Part shown: piece by piece, positions 23,899 through 32,080 of the stretch
Layout of the letters: each line of letters begins with the position of its first letter
How positions within the stretch are numbered: position 1 is the first letter of the stretch
NCBI GenBank assembly: GCA_963764465.1
Contig: CAVXSO010000007.1
Coordinates: 1,054,001 to 1,118,000 of the forward strand
From: JAJXXT01 sp963764465
Lineage (GTDB): Bacteria > Pseudomonadota > Alphaproteobacteria > Acetobacterales > Acetobacteraceae
Length of the DNA stretch: 64,000 nucleotides
Direction of reading: 5' to 3'
Program-made: the position numbers and the translations under genes
Notes under the pieces: model-generated
The model's database searches: none
Seen by the model: only the letters and a program-made list of their open reading frames with translations
What the model was told of the DNA's origin: nothing

Positions 23899-25322
23899 GC
23901 CGCCTGCTTGCGCTCGCGCAGGAACTGGAAGAACTCGACGCCCTCGCGCAGGCGCCGCTTCATCATCTGCGGGCTGGTGACCATCTCGCCCACGATCTCC
24001 GCGATCTTCGGCACCCGCAGGTAGAACTTGCGGTAGAAGGTCTCGACGCTGTCGAAGATCTCCGTGTGTGACAGATGCGCGTAGTGCAGCGGCGCAATCT
24101 GCACGCCGTGGTCGTCGATCAGCTCCGCGTGCGAGGCGTCGAGCCAGCCATTCTCCAGCGCCTGCGCGTGCAGGAACGTGCCGGGGTAGGGGGCGGCGAG
24201 CGAAACCTGCAACGTGTGCGGGTTGATTTCCTTGGCGAAACGGATGGTTTCGAGGATGGTTTCCTTCGTCTCGCCGGGCAGGCCGAGGATGAAGGTGCCG
24301 TGGATCTTGATGCCGAGGTCGTGGCAGTCGCGGGTGAATTTCTTCGCGACCTCGATGCGCATGCCCTTCTTGATGTTGTGCAGGATCTGCTGGTTGCCGC
24401 TCTCGTAGCCGACGAGCAGCAGCCTGAGGCCGTTGTCGCGCAGCACCTTGAGCGTCTCGCGCGGCACGTTGGCCTTGGCGTTGCAGGACCAGGTGACGCC
24501 GAGCTTGCCAAGCTCGCGCGCGATCGCCTCGGCGCGGGGCAGGTTGTCCGTGAACGTATCGTCGTCGAAGAACAGCTCGCGCATCTGCGGGAACAGCGTC
24601 TTCAGCAGCTTCACCTCTTCCGTGACATGCTCGACGGAGCGCACGCGGTAGCGGTGCCCGCCCACGGTCTGTGGCCAGAGGCAGAAGGTGCAGCGGCTCT
24701 TGCAGCCGCGGCCGGTGTAGAGGCTCACATAGGGGTGCTTGAGATAGCCGATGAAGTAGTCCTCGACCCGGAGGTCGCGCTTGTAGACCTCGCTGACGAA
24801 GGGCAGCGAATCCATGTCCTCGAGGATCGCGCGATCCTTGTTGTCGACGATGATACCGTTTCGATCACGGAACGAAATCCCATCCACGTCCGCGAAGTCG
24901 CGGCCCTCGGCGATTTCCTTGACGGTGAAGTCGAACTCGTTGCGGGCGACGAAATCGACCGCCGGTGCGTCGCGCAGGCTCTCGCGCGGTTGCACGGCGA
25001 CCTTGGCGCCGACGAGGCCGATCTTCATGCGCGGGTTCGCTTCCTTCAGCTTCGCGGCCACGCGCGCATCGGAGGCGAAGGAGGGGGTGGAGGTGTGGAT
25101 GACGCAAAGTTCGTGGTGGCCGGCTTCCTCCAGCACCTTCGCCATGCCGATGCCGGCGGGCGGCGCGTCGATCAGCTTGCTGCCGGGGATGAGTGCCGCC
25201 GGCTGGGCGAGCCAGGTGGGGAACCAGAAGCTGCGGATCTCGCGCCGCGCCTGGTAGCGGGAGCCGGCGCCACCATCGAAGCCGTCGAAGGAGGGGGGCT
25301 GGAGGAAAAGCGTCTTCATCAT
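23895..25322 (-). CDS. hpnJ: B12-binding radical SAM protein HpnJ
   Basis: The protein has 475 residues. An N-terminal B12-binding-like domain (LFLQPPSFDG, then GIGMAKVLEEAGH) is followed by a radical SAM core with the cluster motif CKSRCTFC at about 210-217. ELFFDDDTF and GLPGETKETI follow. HpnJ is known to form the cyclitol ether of bacteriohopanetetrol from a hexosamine-linked precursor. It lies directly after hpnI with an overlapping stop and start (ATGATGA). The first of two adjacent Met codons was taken as the start. Confidence 0.92.
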   Translation of the reverse strand: MMKTLFLQPPSFDGFDGGAGSRYQARREIRSFWFPTWLAQPAALIPGSKLIDAPPAGIGMAKVLEEAGHHELCVIHTSTPSFASDARVAAKLKEANPRMKIGLVGAKVAVQPRESLRDAPAVDFVARNEFDFTVKEIAEGRDFADVDGISFRDRNGIIVDNKDRAILEDMDSLPFVSEVYKRDLRVEDYFIGYLKHPYVSLYTGRGCKSRCTFCLWPQTVGGHRYRVRSVEHVTEEVKLLKTLFPQMRELFFDDDTFTDNLPRAEAIARELGKLGVTWSCNAKANVPRETLKVLRDNGLRLLLVGYESGNQQILHNIKKGMRIEVAKKFTRDCHDLGIKIHGTFILGLPGETKETILETIRFAKEINPHTLQVSLAAPYPGTFLHAQALENGWLDASHAELIDDHGVQIAPLHYAHLSHTEIFDSVETFYRKFYLRVPKIAEIVGEMVTSPQMMKRRLREGVEFFQFLRERKQAA

Positions 25323-26440
25323 CGCGGCTGGTGTCCCATGGTCTCGTGCGGCACGGGTGCGGCGCGGAGCAGCACACCCCGCCAGGAAACGTTGTCGGAG
25401 AGGAAACTGGTGCCCCATACCACAACCGACAAAAGATCGCGCAAGGGCGGTAGCCAGATGGGGGAGGGTGCGACCGCGAGTGCGCGCTCGGTCGCGCGGT
25501 CGAGCACCACGCGAGCGGCCCAGACGGCGGGGAAAATCCAGGCGAGGCGCCAGTCGGCCAGGCCCGCCAGCGCCGCCCAGATCAGCGAGAATTGCAGCAC
25601 CGACGCCGCGAAACCCCAGGGCGCCAGCCGGCGGATGGTGCGCGCCCAGCGCAGCTCATGGCTGAACAGGTCGACGAGCCGCGTCTCCGCCACGGCGGTG
25701 CGCACGACTTTGCGCGTCAGCGCGATGCCGAGCCCCCGGCGCCTGACCAGCACGCCGAGCAGGTGATCGTCGGCGAGGTGGTCGCCGAGGGCCGCGAAGC
25801 CGCCGATCGCGTCGAGCGTCGAGCGCCGCAGCGCCATGGTGGCTCCGAAGCAGTCCTGCCGCCCAAGCGCGCGGGAGAGCAGGGCGCTCGGCAGGAACCC
25901 GGTGGTCATCCCCGAGGCCCCCAGGAGCGCGACCGGGCCGGGTGCTGCCGGCATCCCTGCGTAGAGCGTCGTCACCAGCCCGGTCCCCGGTGTCTCGAGC
26001 GTCGCCAGCACGTCGGCGAGCCAGCCGGGCGGCACCTGAACATCGGAATCGGAGACGACAATCACCTCGTGCCTGGCCGCCGGCAGCATGTGGATGAGGT
26101 TGGAGGTCTTGCGGTTGGCGCTCGGCAGCGCCGGGTCGACGACGACGGCGACGTCGGCCGCGGGATGGCGTGCGCGCAGCCGCTCGACGACCGCGAGCGC
26201 GGGGTCGGCCGGGTTCTGCACGCCGAAGACGATCTGGAATTCGGGGTGGTCCTGGCGGAACAGGCATTCCAGGGCCGCCTCCAGCGTCGGTTCGTTGCCT
26301 GCGAGCGGCTTGAGGACGCTGACCCGCGCGACGGAGCGCGCCGGCTGGCGCCGCAGGAAGCGGCGCAGCAGCGCATGGCCCGCGAGTGCCTGGACCAGGC
26401 CCGCGAGCACGGCGGCGGCGAGGAATCCCGCGAGGATCAA
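25319..26440 (-). CDS. hpnI: hopanoid glycosyltransferase HpnI
   Basis: This is a 373-residue GT2 enzyme of the ceramide-glucosyltransferase-like type. An N-terminal helix precedes VSVLKPLAGNEP, VVSDSDVQVPPGWLADV and a late RWARTIR corresponding to the Q/RxxRW motif, with C-terminal membrane helices. HpnI attaches N-acetylglucosamine to bacteriohopanetetrol, which HpnK then deacetylates before HpnJ acts. hpnK is not present here. The stop overlaps hpnJ, and the start overlaps the end of hpnM. Confidence 0.92.
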   Translation of the reverse strand: MILAGFLAAAVLAGLVQALAGHALLRRFLRRQPARSVARVSVLKPLAGNEPTLEAALECLFRQDHPEFQIVFGVQNPADPALAVVERLRARHPAADVAVVVDPALPSANRKTSNLIHMLPAARHEVIVVSDSDVQVPPGWLADVLATLETPGTGLVTTLYAGMPAAPGPVALLGASGMTTGFLPSALLSRALGRQDCFGATMALRRSTLDAIGGFAALGDHLADDHLLGVLVRRRGLGIALTRKVVRTAVAETRLVDLFSHELRWARTIRRLAPWGFAASVLQFSLIWAALAGLADWRLAWIFPAVWAARVVLDRATERALAVAPSPIWLPPLRDLLSVVVWGTSFLSDNVSWRGVLLRAAPVPHETMGHQPR

Positions 26441-27042
26441 CCCGCGCCGCCGGTGGCGAGCTGTGCCGTCTTGCGCTTGAGCGAGGCGACCAGGGCGTCC
26501 GGCCCGCCAGAGGCGAGCAGCGCGCGGAAATCGGAGCGCTGCACGGCCACGCGGCTGATCGTGCCGTCGAGCAGGATGTCGACCACCCGCCAGCCGCCGG
26601 CGCCCTGCTGCATCACGAAGTCGAATTTCGTCCCGTCCTTGCCCGGGGCGGCGAGTCGGGTCGGCACGATCTCTTCCGCGCCGAGTTTGCGGGTCTGTGG
26701 CAGCACGCTGAAGACCTCGCCGTTCCAGCTGCTGAAGTTGGCGGCCCAGCTCGCCACGGTGAAGGCCGTGAACGCCTCGAGCAGGGCGGATTTCTGGGCG
26801 TCGCTGTAGCCCGTGTAGTCCGGGCCCACGGAGCGGGCGAGGATGGTGGGCAGATTGAAGGCGGCGGCGATTGCTGGGCGCAGCGCCGCGGCCCGCTGGT
26901 CGAAGCTCGCCGACGTTCCAGCCTTCATTGCCGTGATCAGCGCGGTGCCGAAGGCCTCCAAGGGCGCTGCAGCCGGGTCGGTCGCGGCGTGCGCCGCCGC
27001 GGGTGCGAGCAGAGCGGCGAGCAGCAGGGAACGTCGATGCAT
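26437..27042 (-). CDS. hpnM: periplasmic MlaC/Ttg2D-like hopanoid protein HpnM
   Basis: This 201-residue protein has a signal peptide (MHRRSLLLAALLAPAAAHAA) and the MlaC/Ttg2D fold pattern. FNLPTILARSVGPDY is followed by FTAFTVASWAANFSSW and GWRVVDILLDGTISRVAVQRSDF. HpnM is the periplasmic lipid-binding partner thought to carry hopanoids toward the outer membrane together with the RND protein HpnN. It overlaps dxs upstream by one base and hpnI downstream by four. Confidence 0.92.
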   Translation of the reverse strand: MHRRSLLLAALLAPAAAHAATDPAAAPLEAFGTALITAMKAGTSASFDQRAAALRPAIAAAFNLPTILARSVGPDYTGYSDAQKSALLEAFTAFTVASWAANFSSWNGEVFSVLPQTRKLGAEEIVPTRLAAPGKDGTKFDFVMQQGAGGWRVVDILLDGTISRVAVQRSDFRALLASGGPDALVASLKRKTAQLATGGAG

Positions 27043-28976
27043 CAGGCCCGAACCGCCTGGTCTGCGTTCTGCCTTAGCGCCAGGAGAGCGGTTTGTGTGA
27101 TGGCTTTGGTATCGAGGCCTGCGTTGGCGAGTTGGTTTTTCTGGCTGTCGTGGTCGATGAAGCGGTCTGGGAGTGTCATGGGCCGGAACCTGAGTCCGTG
27201 GTCGAGGAGGCCCTTATGGGCGAGGTGGTGGGCGACGGCTGAGGCGAAGCCGCCGATGGCGGCTTCCTCGACGGTGATGAGCACTTCGTGCTCGCGGGCG
27301 AGGCGCTCGACGAGGTCGGTGTCGATGGGCTTGGCGAAGCGGGCGTCGGCGACGGTGGTGGAGAGGCCGCGGGCGGCGAGGTCCTCGGCGGCGGCGAGCG
27401 CGTCGGCGAGGCGGGTGCCGAGCGAGAGGATGGCGATGGAGGTGCCCTCGCGCAGGATACGGCCGCGGCCGATGGGCAGGATCTCGGGCTTCTCGGGCAG
27501 GGCAACGCCGGTGCCCTCGCCGCGCGGGTAGCGCAGCGCGCTGGGCCGGTCGTCGATGGTGGCGGCGGTGGCGACCATGTGCACCAGTTCCGCCTCGTCG
27601 GCCGGGGCCATGATCACCATCCCCGGCAGGCAGCCGAGATAGGCGAGGTCGAAGCTGCCGGCATGGGTGGCGCCATCGGCGCCAACCAGCCCCGCGCGGT
27701 CCATGGCGAAGCGCACCGGCAGGGACTGGATGGCGACGTCGTGCACCACCTGGTCGTAGCCGCGCTGCAGGAAGGTCGAGTAGATGGCGCAGAACGGCTT
27801 CATCCCCTCGGTCGCCATGCCGGCGGCGAAGGTCACGGCGTGCTGCTCGGCGATGCCGACGTCGAAGGTGCGGTCCGGGAAGCGCTTCTGGAACCGATCC
27901 AGCCCGGTGCCGGAGGGCATGGCCGCGGTGATGGCGACGATGCCCTTGTCTTTCTCTGCTTCCGCGATCAGCGCATCGGCGAAGACGCGGGTGTAGGTCG
28001 GCGGGCCGGGCGGCGTCGTGGCCTGCTCGCCGGTCACCACGTTGAAGCGGGAGACGGCGTGCAGCTTGTCGGCGGCGGCCTCGGCCGGAGCGTAGCCGCG
28101 GCCCTTCTGGGTGATGACGTGCAGCAGGATCGGGCCGTGTTCCTCGGCGTCACGCACGTTGCGCAGCACCGGCAGCAGATGGTCCAGGTTGTGCCCGTCG
28201 ATCGGGCCCACGTAGTAGAACCCCATCTCCTCGAACAGCGTGCCGCCGGTCAGGATGCCGCGCGCGAACTCCTCCGCGCGGCGCGCCGTGCGCTCGATGC
28301 CGCGCGGGAAGCGCCTGGCCATGCGCGCCGCGAGGTCCCGCAGCGAGAGGAAGGAGCGCGAGGAGAGCAGGCGGGAGAGATAGGCGCTCATGGCACCCAC
28401 CGGCGGCGCGATCGACATGTCGTTGTCGTTGAGGATGACGATCAGGCGCGAGTGCCTCGCACCCGCGTTGTTCATCGCCTCGTAGGCCATGCCGGCGCTC
28501 ATCGCGCCGTCGCCGATCACCGCCACCACGTGGCGCTGCTCGCCCTTGAGGTCACGCGCCACCGCCATGCCGAGCCCGGCCGAGATCGAGGTCGAGGAAT
28601 GCGCCGCGCCGAACGGGTCGTAGGGGCTCTCGGAACGGCGGGTGAAGCCGGACAGCCCCCCGCCCTGGCGCAGCGTGCGGATACGGTCGCGCCGCCCGGT
28701 CAGGATCTTGTGCGGGTAGGCCTGGTGGCCAACGTCCCAGATCAGCCGGTCCTCAGGCGTCTCGAACACCGCATGCAAGGCCACCGTCAGCTCCACCACG
28801 CCAAGCGACGCACCCAGATGACCTCCCGTCACCGATACCGCCGAAATCGTCTCCGCCCGAACCTCCTCCGCCAAAGCCTTCAACTGCTCCGGCGAAAAGT
28901 TCCGCAAATCCGCCGGAATGCGAACCCGGTCCAAATGCGGCGTCAAAGGGCGGGGAAGGGTCTGTTGATCGGTCAC
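27042..28976 (-). CDS. dxs: 1-deoxy-D-xylulose-5-phosphate synthase
   Basis: This is a 644-residue thiamine-diphosphate enzyme that condenses pyruvate with glyceraldehyde 3-phosphate, the first step of the MEP isoprenoid pathway. Visible are GGHLGASLGVVELTVALH, the TPP/Mg motif GDGAMSAGMAYEAMN...N, and the transketolase half with FDVGIAEQHAVTFAAGMA. The GTG at 28976 (GTG ACC GAT CAA) gives the usual family length. It is the first gene of dxs-hpnM-hpnI-hpnJ-esterase. Together with divergent ispH it supplies precursors for hopanoids. Confidence 0.96.
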   Translation of the reverse strand: MTDQQTLPRPLTPHLDRVRIPADLRNFSPEQLKALAEEVRAETISAVSVTGGHLGASLGVVELTVALHAVFETPEDRLIWDVGHQAYPHKILTGRRDRIRTLRQGGGLSGFTRRSESPYDPFGAAHSSTSISAGLGMAVARDLKGEQRHVVAVIGDGAMSAGMAYEAMNNAGARHSRLIVILNDNDMSIAPPVGAMSAYLSRLLSSRSFLSLRDLAARMARRFPRGIERTARRAEEFARGILTGGTLFEEMGFYYVGPIDGHNLDHLLPVLRNVRDAEEHGPILLHVITQKGRGYAPAEAAADKLHAVSRFNVVTGEQATTPPGPPTYTRVFADALIAEAEKDKGIVAITAAMPSGTGLDRFQKRFPDRTFDVGIAEQHAVTFAAGMATEGMKPFCAIYSTFLQRGYDQVVHDVAIQSLPVRFAMDRAGLVGADGATHAGSFDLAYLGCLPGMVIMAPADEAELVHMVATAATIDDRPSALRYPRGEGTGVALPEKPEILPIGRGRILREGTSIAILSLGTRLADALAAAEDLAARGLSTTVADARFAKPIDTDLVERLAREHEVLITVEEAAIGGFASAVAHHLAHKGLLDHGLRFRPMTLPDRFIDHDSQKNQLANAGLDTKAITQTALLALRQNADQAVRA

Positions 28977-29286
28977 GGGGTGGGCTCCGCGGTTGTTGCA
29001 AAAATGCCACAGTGGATCCAGGAAGCGGACGCCGCATGCCGCCAAGCGTCTAAATGCCCGGGTTTGGCCGTTGTTGTCATGTCCGTTGCGTCTCGCGATG
29101 CTGTGGTTCGTGGCGAAGGCGGAGCACCCGAGTCCCACAATCCGCTCATCTCGCTCGGACTCCGGGCGTTTTTGCGGCATTGCGGATGTGTTGCAAATTG
29201 TAATATCGGAACGCTGCGGGGCAAGCCGCGTTGTTCTGAAAAGGCGGACACTTCCATATCCGGTCTGCCGCGGGAGAATGTAAGGA
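28977..29286. other. divergent dxs/ispH intergenic region
   Basis: This 310-base stretch between two divergent isoprenoid genes is more AT-rich than its surroundings in its right half. It should hold both promoters. A possible -10 for ispH is TAATAT at 29201-29206, with a weak TTGCGG at 29180. An aagga ribosome-binding site lies directly before the ispH ATG. No small gene or RNA is recognised. Confidence 0.5.
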
Positions 29287-30237
29287 ATGCGCGTTGTCCT
29301 GGCCCAGCCGCGTGGCTTCTGCGCGGGCGTCGAGCGGGCGATCGAGATTGTCGAGCGGGCCCTGATCAAATACGGGCCGCCGATCTACGTGCGCCACGAG
29401 ATCGTGCACAACCGGCACGTGGTGGAGGATCTGCGCCAGCGCGGCGCGGTGTTCGTCGACGAGCTCGACGAAATCCCGCCGGGCGCGATGACCGTGTTCA
29501 GCGCCCATGGCGTGCCCAAGCGGGTCGAGGAAATCGCGGCCGAGCGCGGGCTGCCGGTCCTGGACGCGACCTGCCCGCTGGTCGCCAAGGTGCACAACGA
29601 GGGCAGGCGCTACGCCGCGCAGGGGCGCGAGATCGTGCTCGTGGGGCATGCCGGCCATGCCGAGGTGGAGGGTACGATCGGCCAGGTTCCCGCCAAGGTG
29701 CATCTGGTGCAGACCGTCGAGGATGTTGCCGCGGTCGCGCCGGCGGACCCGGAGCGGCTTGCCTACATCACGCAGACCACGCTCTCGGTCGATGACACGC
29801 GCGGCATCATCGCGGCGCTTAAGACACGTTTTCCCGCAATTGTGGGGCCGGACGTGCGCGACATCTGCTACGCGACGCAGAACCGCCAGCAGGCGGTGCG
29901 CGAGCTGGCGTCCCAGGTGGACCTGATCCTTGTCGTCGGCAGCCGTAATTCCTCCAACTCCAACCGGCTGCGCGAGATCGGCGAGGAGCTGGGCAAGCCT
30001 GCCTACCTCATCGACGACGCCGCCGCGCTGAAGCCGGAATGGTTCCAGGGGGTCGCGAGTGTCGGCCTCACCGCCGGGGCCTCCGCGCCGGAGACACTGG
30101 TGCAGGGCGTGATCGAGGGGCTGCGCGCGATCACCGCCATCGAGGTGGAGACCCTCGCCGGGGTCGCCGAGGATGTGCGCTTCCGCTTTCCGCCGGAACT
30201 GGCCGATGGCGTTCCCGCAACCGCTCACGCTGCCTGA
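29287..30237 (+). CDS. ispH: 4-hydroxy-3-methylbut-2-enyl diphosphate reductase
   Basis: This is a 316-residue IspH/LytB, the last MEP-pathway enzyme, which makes IPP and DMAPP from HMBPP with a [4Fe-4S] cluster. The three cluster cysteines are in PRGFCAGV, LDATCPLV and DICYATQNRQ. VGHAGHAEVEGT and SRNSSNSNRL (substrate-binding Ser/Asn) are also present. The gene diverges from dxs and is followed nine bases later by hpnH, so isoprenoid supply and adenosylhopane formation are co-transcribed. Confidence 0.96.
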   Translation: MRVVLAQPRGFCAGVERAIEIVERALIKYGPPIYVRHEIVHNRHVVEDLRQRGAVFVDELDEIPPGAMTVFSAHGVPKRVEEIAAERGLPVLDATCPLVAKVHNEGRRYAAQGREIVLVGHAGHAEVEGTIGQVPAKVHLVQTVEDVAAVAPADPERLAYITQTTLSVDDTRGIIAALKTRFPAIVGPDVRDICYATQNRQQAVRELASQVDLILVVGSRNSSNSNRLREIGEELGKPAYLIDDAAALKPEWFQGVASVGLTAGASAPETLVQGVIEGLRAITAIEVETLAGVAEDVRFRFPPELADGVPATAHAA

Positions 30238-30246
30238 GGATTTGCC

Positions 30247-31386
30247 ATGCCTGTACCGTTGAACCAAGTCGTTCGTGTCGGCGCCTATGTCGTGCGGCAG
30301 CATCTCGCGGGGCGCAAGCGCTATCCGCTGGTGCTGATGCTCGAGCCGCTGTTTCGCTGCAACCTCGCCTGCGCGGGCTGCGGCAAGATCGACTATCCCG
30401 CCGAGATCCTGAACCAGCGCCTCTCGGTCGAGCAGTGCCTCGGCGCCGCCGCGGAATGCGGCGCGCCGGTGGTCGCGATCGCGGGCGGCGAGCCGCTGCT
30501 GCACAAGGAGATGCCGCAGGTTGTCGACGGGCTGCTCAAGCAGGGGCGCTTCATCTACCTCTGCACCAACGCGCTGCTGCTCGAGAAGCAGCTCGACAAG
30601 TTCAAGCCGCACCGCAACTTCGCCTGGGACGTGCACCTCGACGGCGATCAGGAGATGCATGACGCGGCGGTGAGCCAGGGAGGCGTGTTCACACGCGCCG
30701 TCGCCGCGATCAAGGCGGCGAAGGCCAAGGGATTCCGGGTCTGCATCAACACCACGCTGTTCGACGGCGCCAAGCCGGAACGGGTTGCCGCCTTCCTCGA
30801 TGCGATCAACGCGGCGGGAATCGACGGGGTGATGATCTCGCCGGGCTATGCCTATGAGCGCGCGCCGGACCAGGAGCATTTTCTCAACCGGCGCAAATCC
30901 AAGCAGCTGTTCCGCGACATCTTCGCGCGCGGGCGCGGCAGGAAGTGGAAGTTCAACCAGTCCTCGCTGTTCCTCGACTTCCTTGCTGGCAACCAGAGCT
31001 ATGTCTGCACGCCGTGGGGCAAACCGACGCGCAACGTATTCGGCTGGCAGCGGCCCTGCTACCTGCTCGGCGAAGGCTATGCGAACAACTTCAAGGAGCT
31101 CATGGAGACCACGGACTGGGACAAGTACGGCACCGGCAATTACGAGAAATGCGCCGACTGCATGGTCCATTCCGGCTACGAGGCGACCGCGGTGGTCGAT
31201 GCCGTGCGCCATCCGCTGAAGGTGCTGAAGGTGGCTATGCGCGGGCCGCGCACCGAGGGACCAATGGCGCCGGAGATCCCGCTCGATCGGCAGCGGCCGG
31301 CGGAATACGTGTTTAGCCGCCATGTGGAGGACAAGATGGCGGAGCTACGCCACGAGAAGCGGCCTATGGCCGACGTCGCCGACTGA
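30247..31386 (+). CDS. hpnH: adenosyl-hopene transferase HpnH (radical SAM)
   Basis: This 379-residue protein has a radical SAM cluster motif within FRCNLACAGCGKIDY (CxxxCxxC). IAGGEPLLHKEM and a Cys-rich end (YEKCADCMVHSGYEA) match HpnH. It adds a 5'-deoxyadenosyl group to the terminal double bond of diploptene, giving adenosylhopane, the first step of side-chain extension. It converges on hpnG, which encodes the next enzyme. Confidence 0.95.
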   Translation: MPVPLNQVVRVGAYVVRQHLAGRKRYPLVLMLEPLFRCNLACAGCGKIDYPAEILNQRLSVEQCLGAAAECGAPVVAIAGGEPLLHKEMPQVVDGLLKQGRFIYLCTNALLLEKQLDKFKPHRNFAWDVHLDGDQEMHDAAVSQGGVFTRAVAAIKAAKAKGFRVCINTTLFDGAKPERVAAFLDAINAAGIDGVMISPGYAYERAPDQEHFLNRRKSKQLFRDIFARGRGRKWKFNQSSLFLDFLAGNQSYVCTPWGKPTRNVFGWQRPCYLLGEGYANNFKELMETTDWDKYGTGNYEKCADCMVHSGYEATAVVDAVRHPLKVLKVAMRGPRTEGPMAPEIPLDRQRPAEYVFSRHVEDKMAELRHEKRPMADVAD

Positions 31387-31405
31387 GTGTCGCGGCCGGC
31401 GCGAC

Positions 31406-32074
31406 TCAGCGCGCTGGCGCCAGGGTTTTTCGCTGTTCGAGCGCGCTGGCGACTGCGTCGCGCAGGGTGCGGCGTGCGCGGGTGGCGTCGCGCGCCAGGC
31501 CGATGAGTGGGAAAAGCTCGCCGGGGTTGCGCAGCAGGTCGCGCGCGATCCGCCCGCCGGCGATTCGGCCGTTGCCGCCGAGCGCCGTCAACACCACGCG
31601 CGGCAGGTCCCGGTCCCAGGCATCGCAGATGGCGCGCACGGCGGCGAAGGGGAGTTTCGCGACATGCGCCCCCGCGGCGACGGCGGCGCTTTCCAGGTCC
31701 ACCGCCGCCGCGCCCGTCGCGGCATGGGTCGCGCGGCGGGCTGCGACAGTGCCGATCACTCCGTGGGCGCCGAGCAGTACGCCGCGGCGGCGCGCGAAGC
31801 GGGCGGAGAGCGCCGGGTCCGTCGGCAGATGGATGCCGTCCACCAGCACCGCGTCCGGCACGACCAGATGGCCTGGCCGCAGCACCGGCGAAAGACCGCC
31901 GGCGAAACCAAAGGAGAGCAGGCCGTCGACGCCCTTGTGTAGCAGGCGTATCACCGCCTCCTCGGCGCCGGCGGCGGTGCCGCCGCCGATCTCAACGATT
32001 CCGAGCGGCGCCGCGATGCGCGCCTCGGCCTCGAGCCCGACGACGATCCCGAGCTTCATCGGGCCGGGCATCAC
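31406..32074 (-). CDS. hpnG: hopanoid-associated nucleosidase HpnG
   Basis: This 222-residue protein belongs to the purine phosphorylase/MTA nucleosidase superfamily. It has LGIVVGLEAEARI at the start, LLSFGFAGGLSPVLRPGHLVVPDAV, and AVDLESAAVAAGAHVAKLPFAAVRAICDAWDRDLP with the catalytic-type Glu and Asp. HpnG removes adenine from adenosylhopane to give ribosylhopane. It is the last gene of the hpnA-G operon, six bases after hpnF. The start could be the Met at 32074 or MKLG at 32059. Confidence 0.92.
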   Translation of the reverse strand: MMPGPMKLGIVVGLEAEARIAAPLGIVEIGGGTAAGAEEAVIRLLHKGVDGLLSFGFAGGLSPVLRPGHLVVPDAVLVDGIHLPTDPALSARFARRRGVLLGAHGVIGTVAARRATHAATGAAAVDLESAAVAAGAHVAKLPFAAVRAICDAWDRDLPRVVLTALGGNGRIAGGRIARDLLRNPGELFPLIGLARDATRARRTLRDAVASALEQRKTLAPAR

Positions 32075-32080
32075 CGGCTT

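Noticed and set aside
24075..25766. A plus-strand open frame of 563 codons across hpnJ
   Set aside because: It is antisense to hpnJ and has no recognisable protein features.
27288..29795. A plus-strand open frame of 835 codons across dxs
   Set aside because: It lies antisense to the clearly real dxs and runs into ispH in the wrong frame. Its composition (His, Arg, Gly, Val) is that of a reverse-complement shadow.
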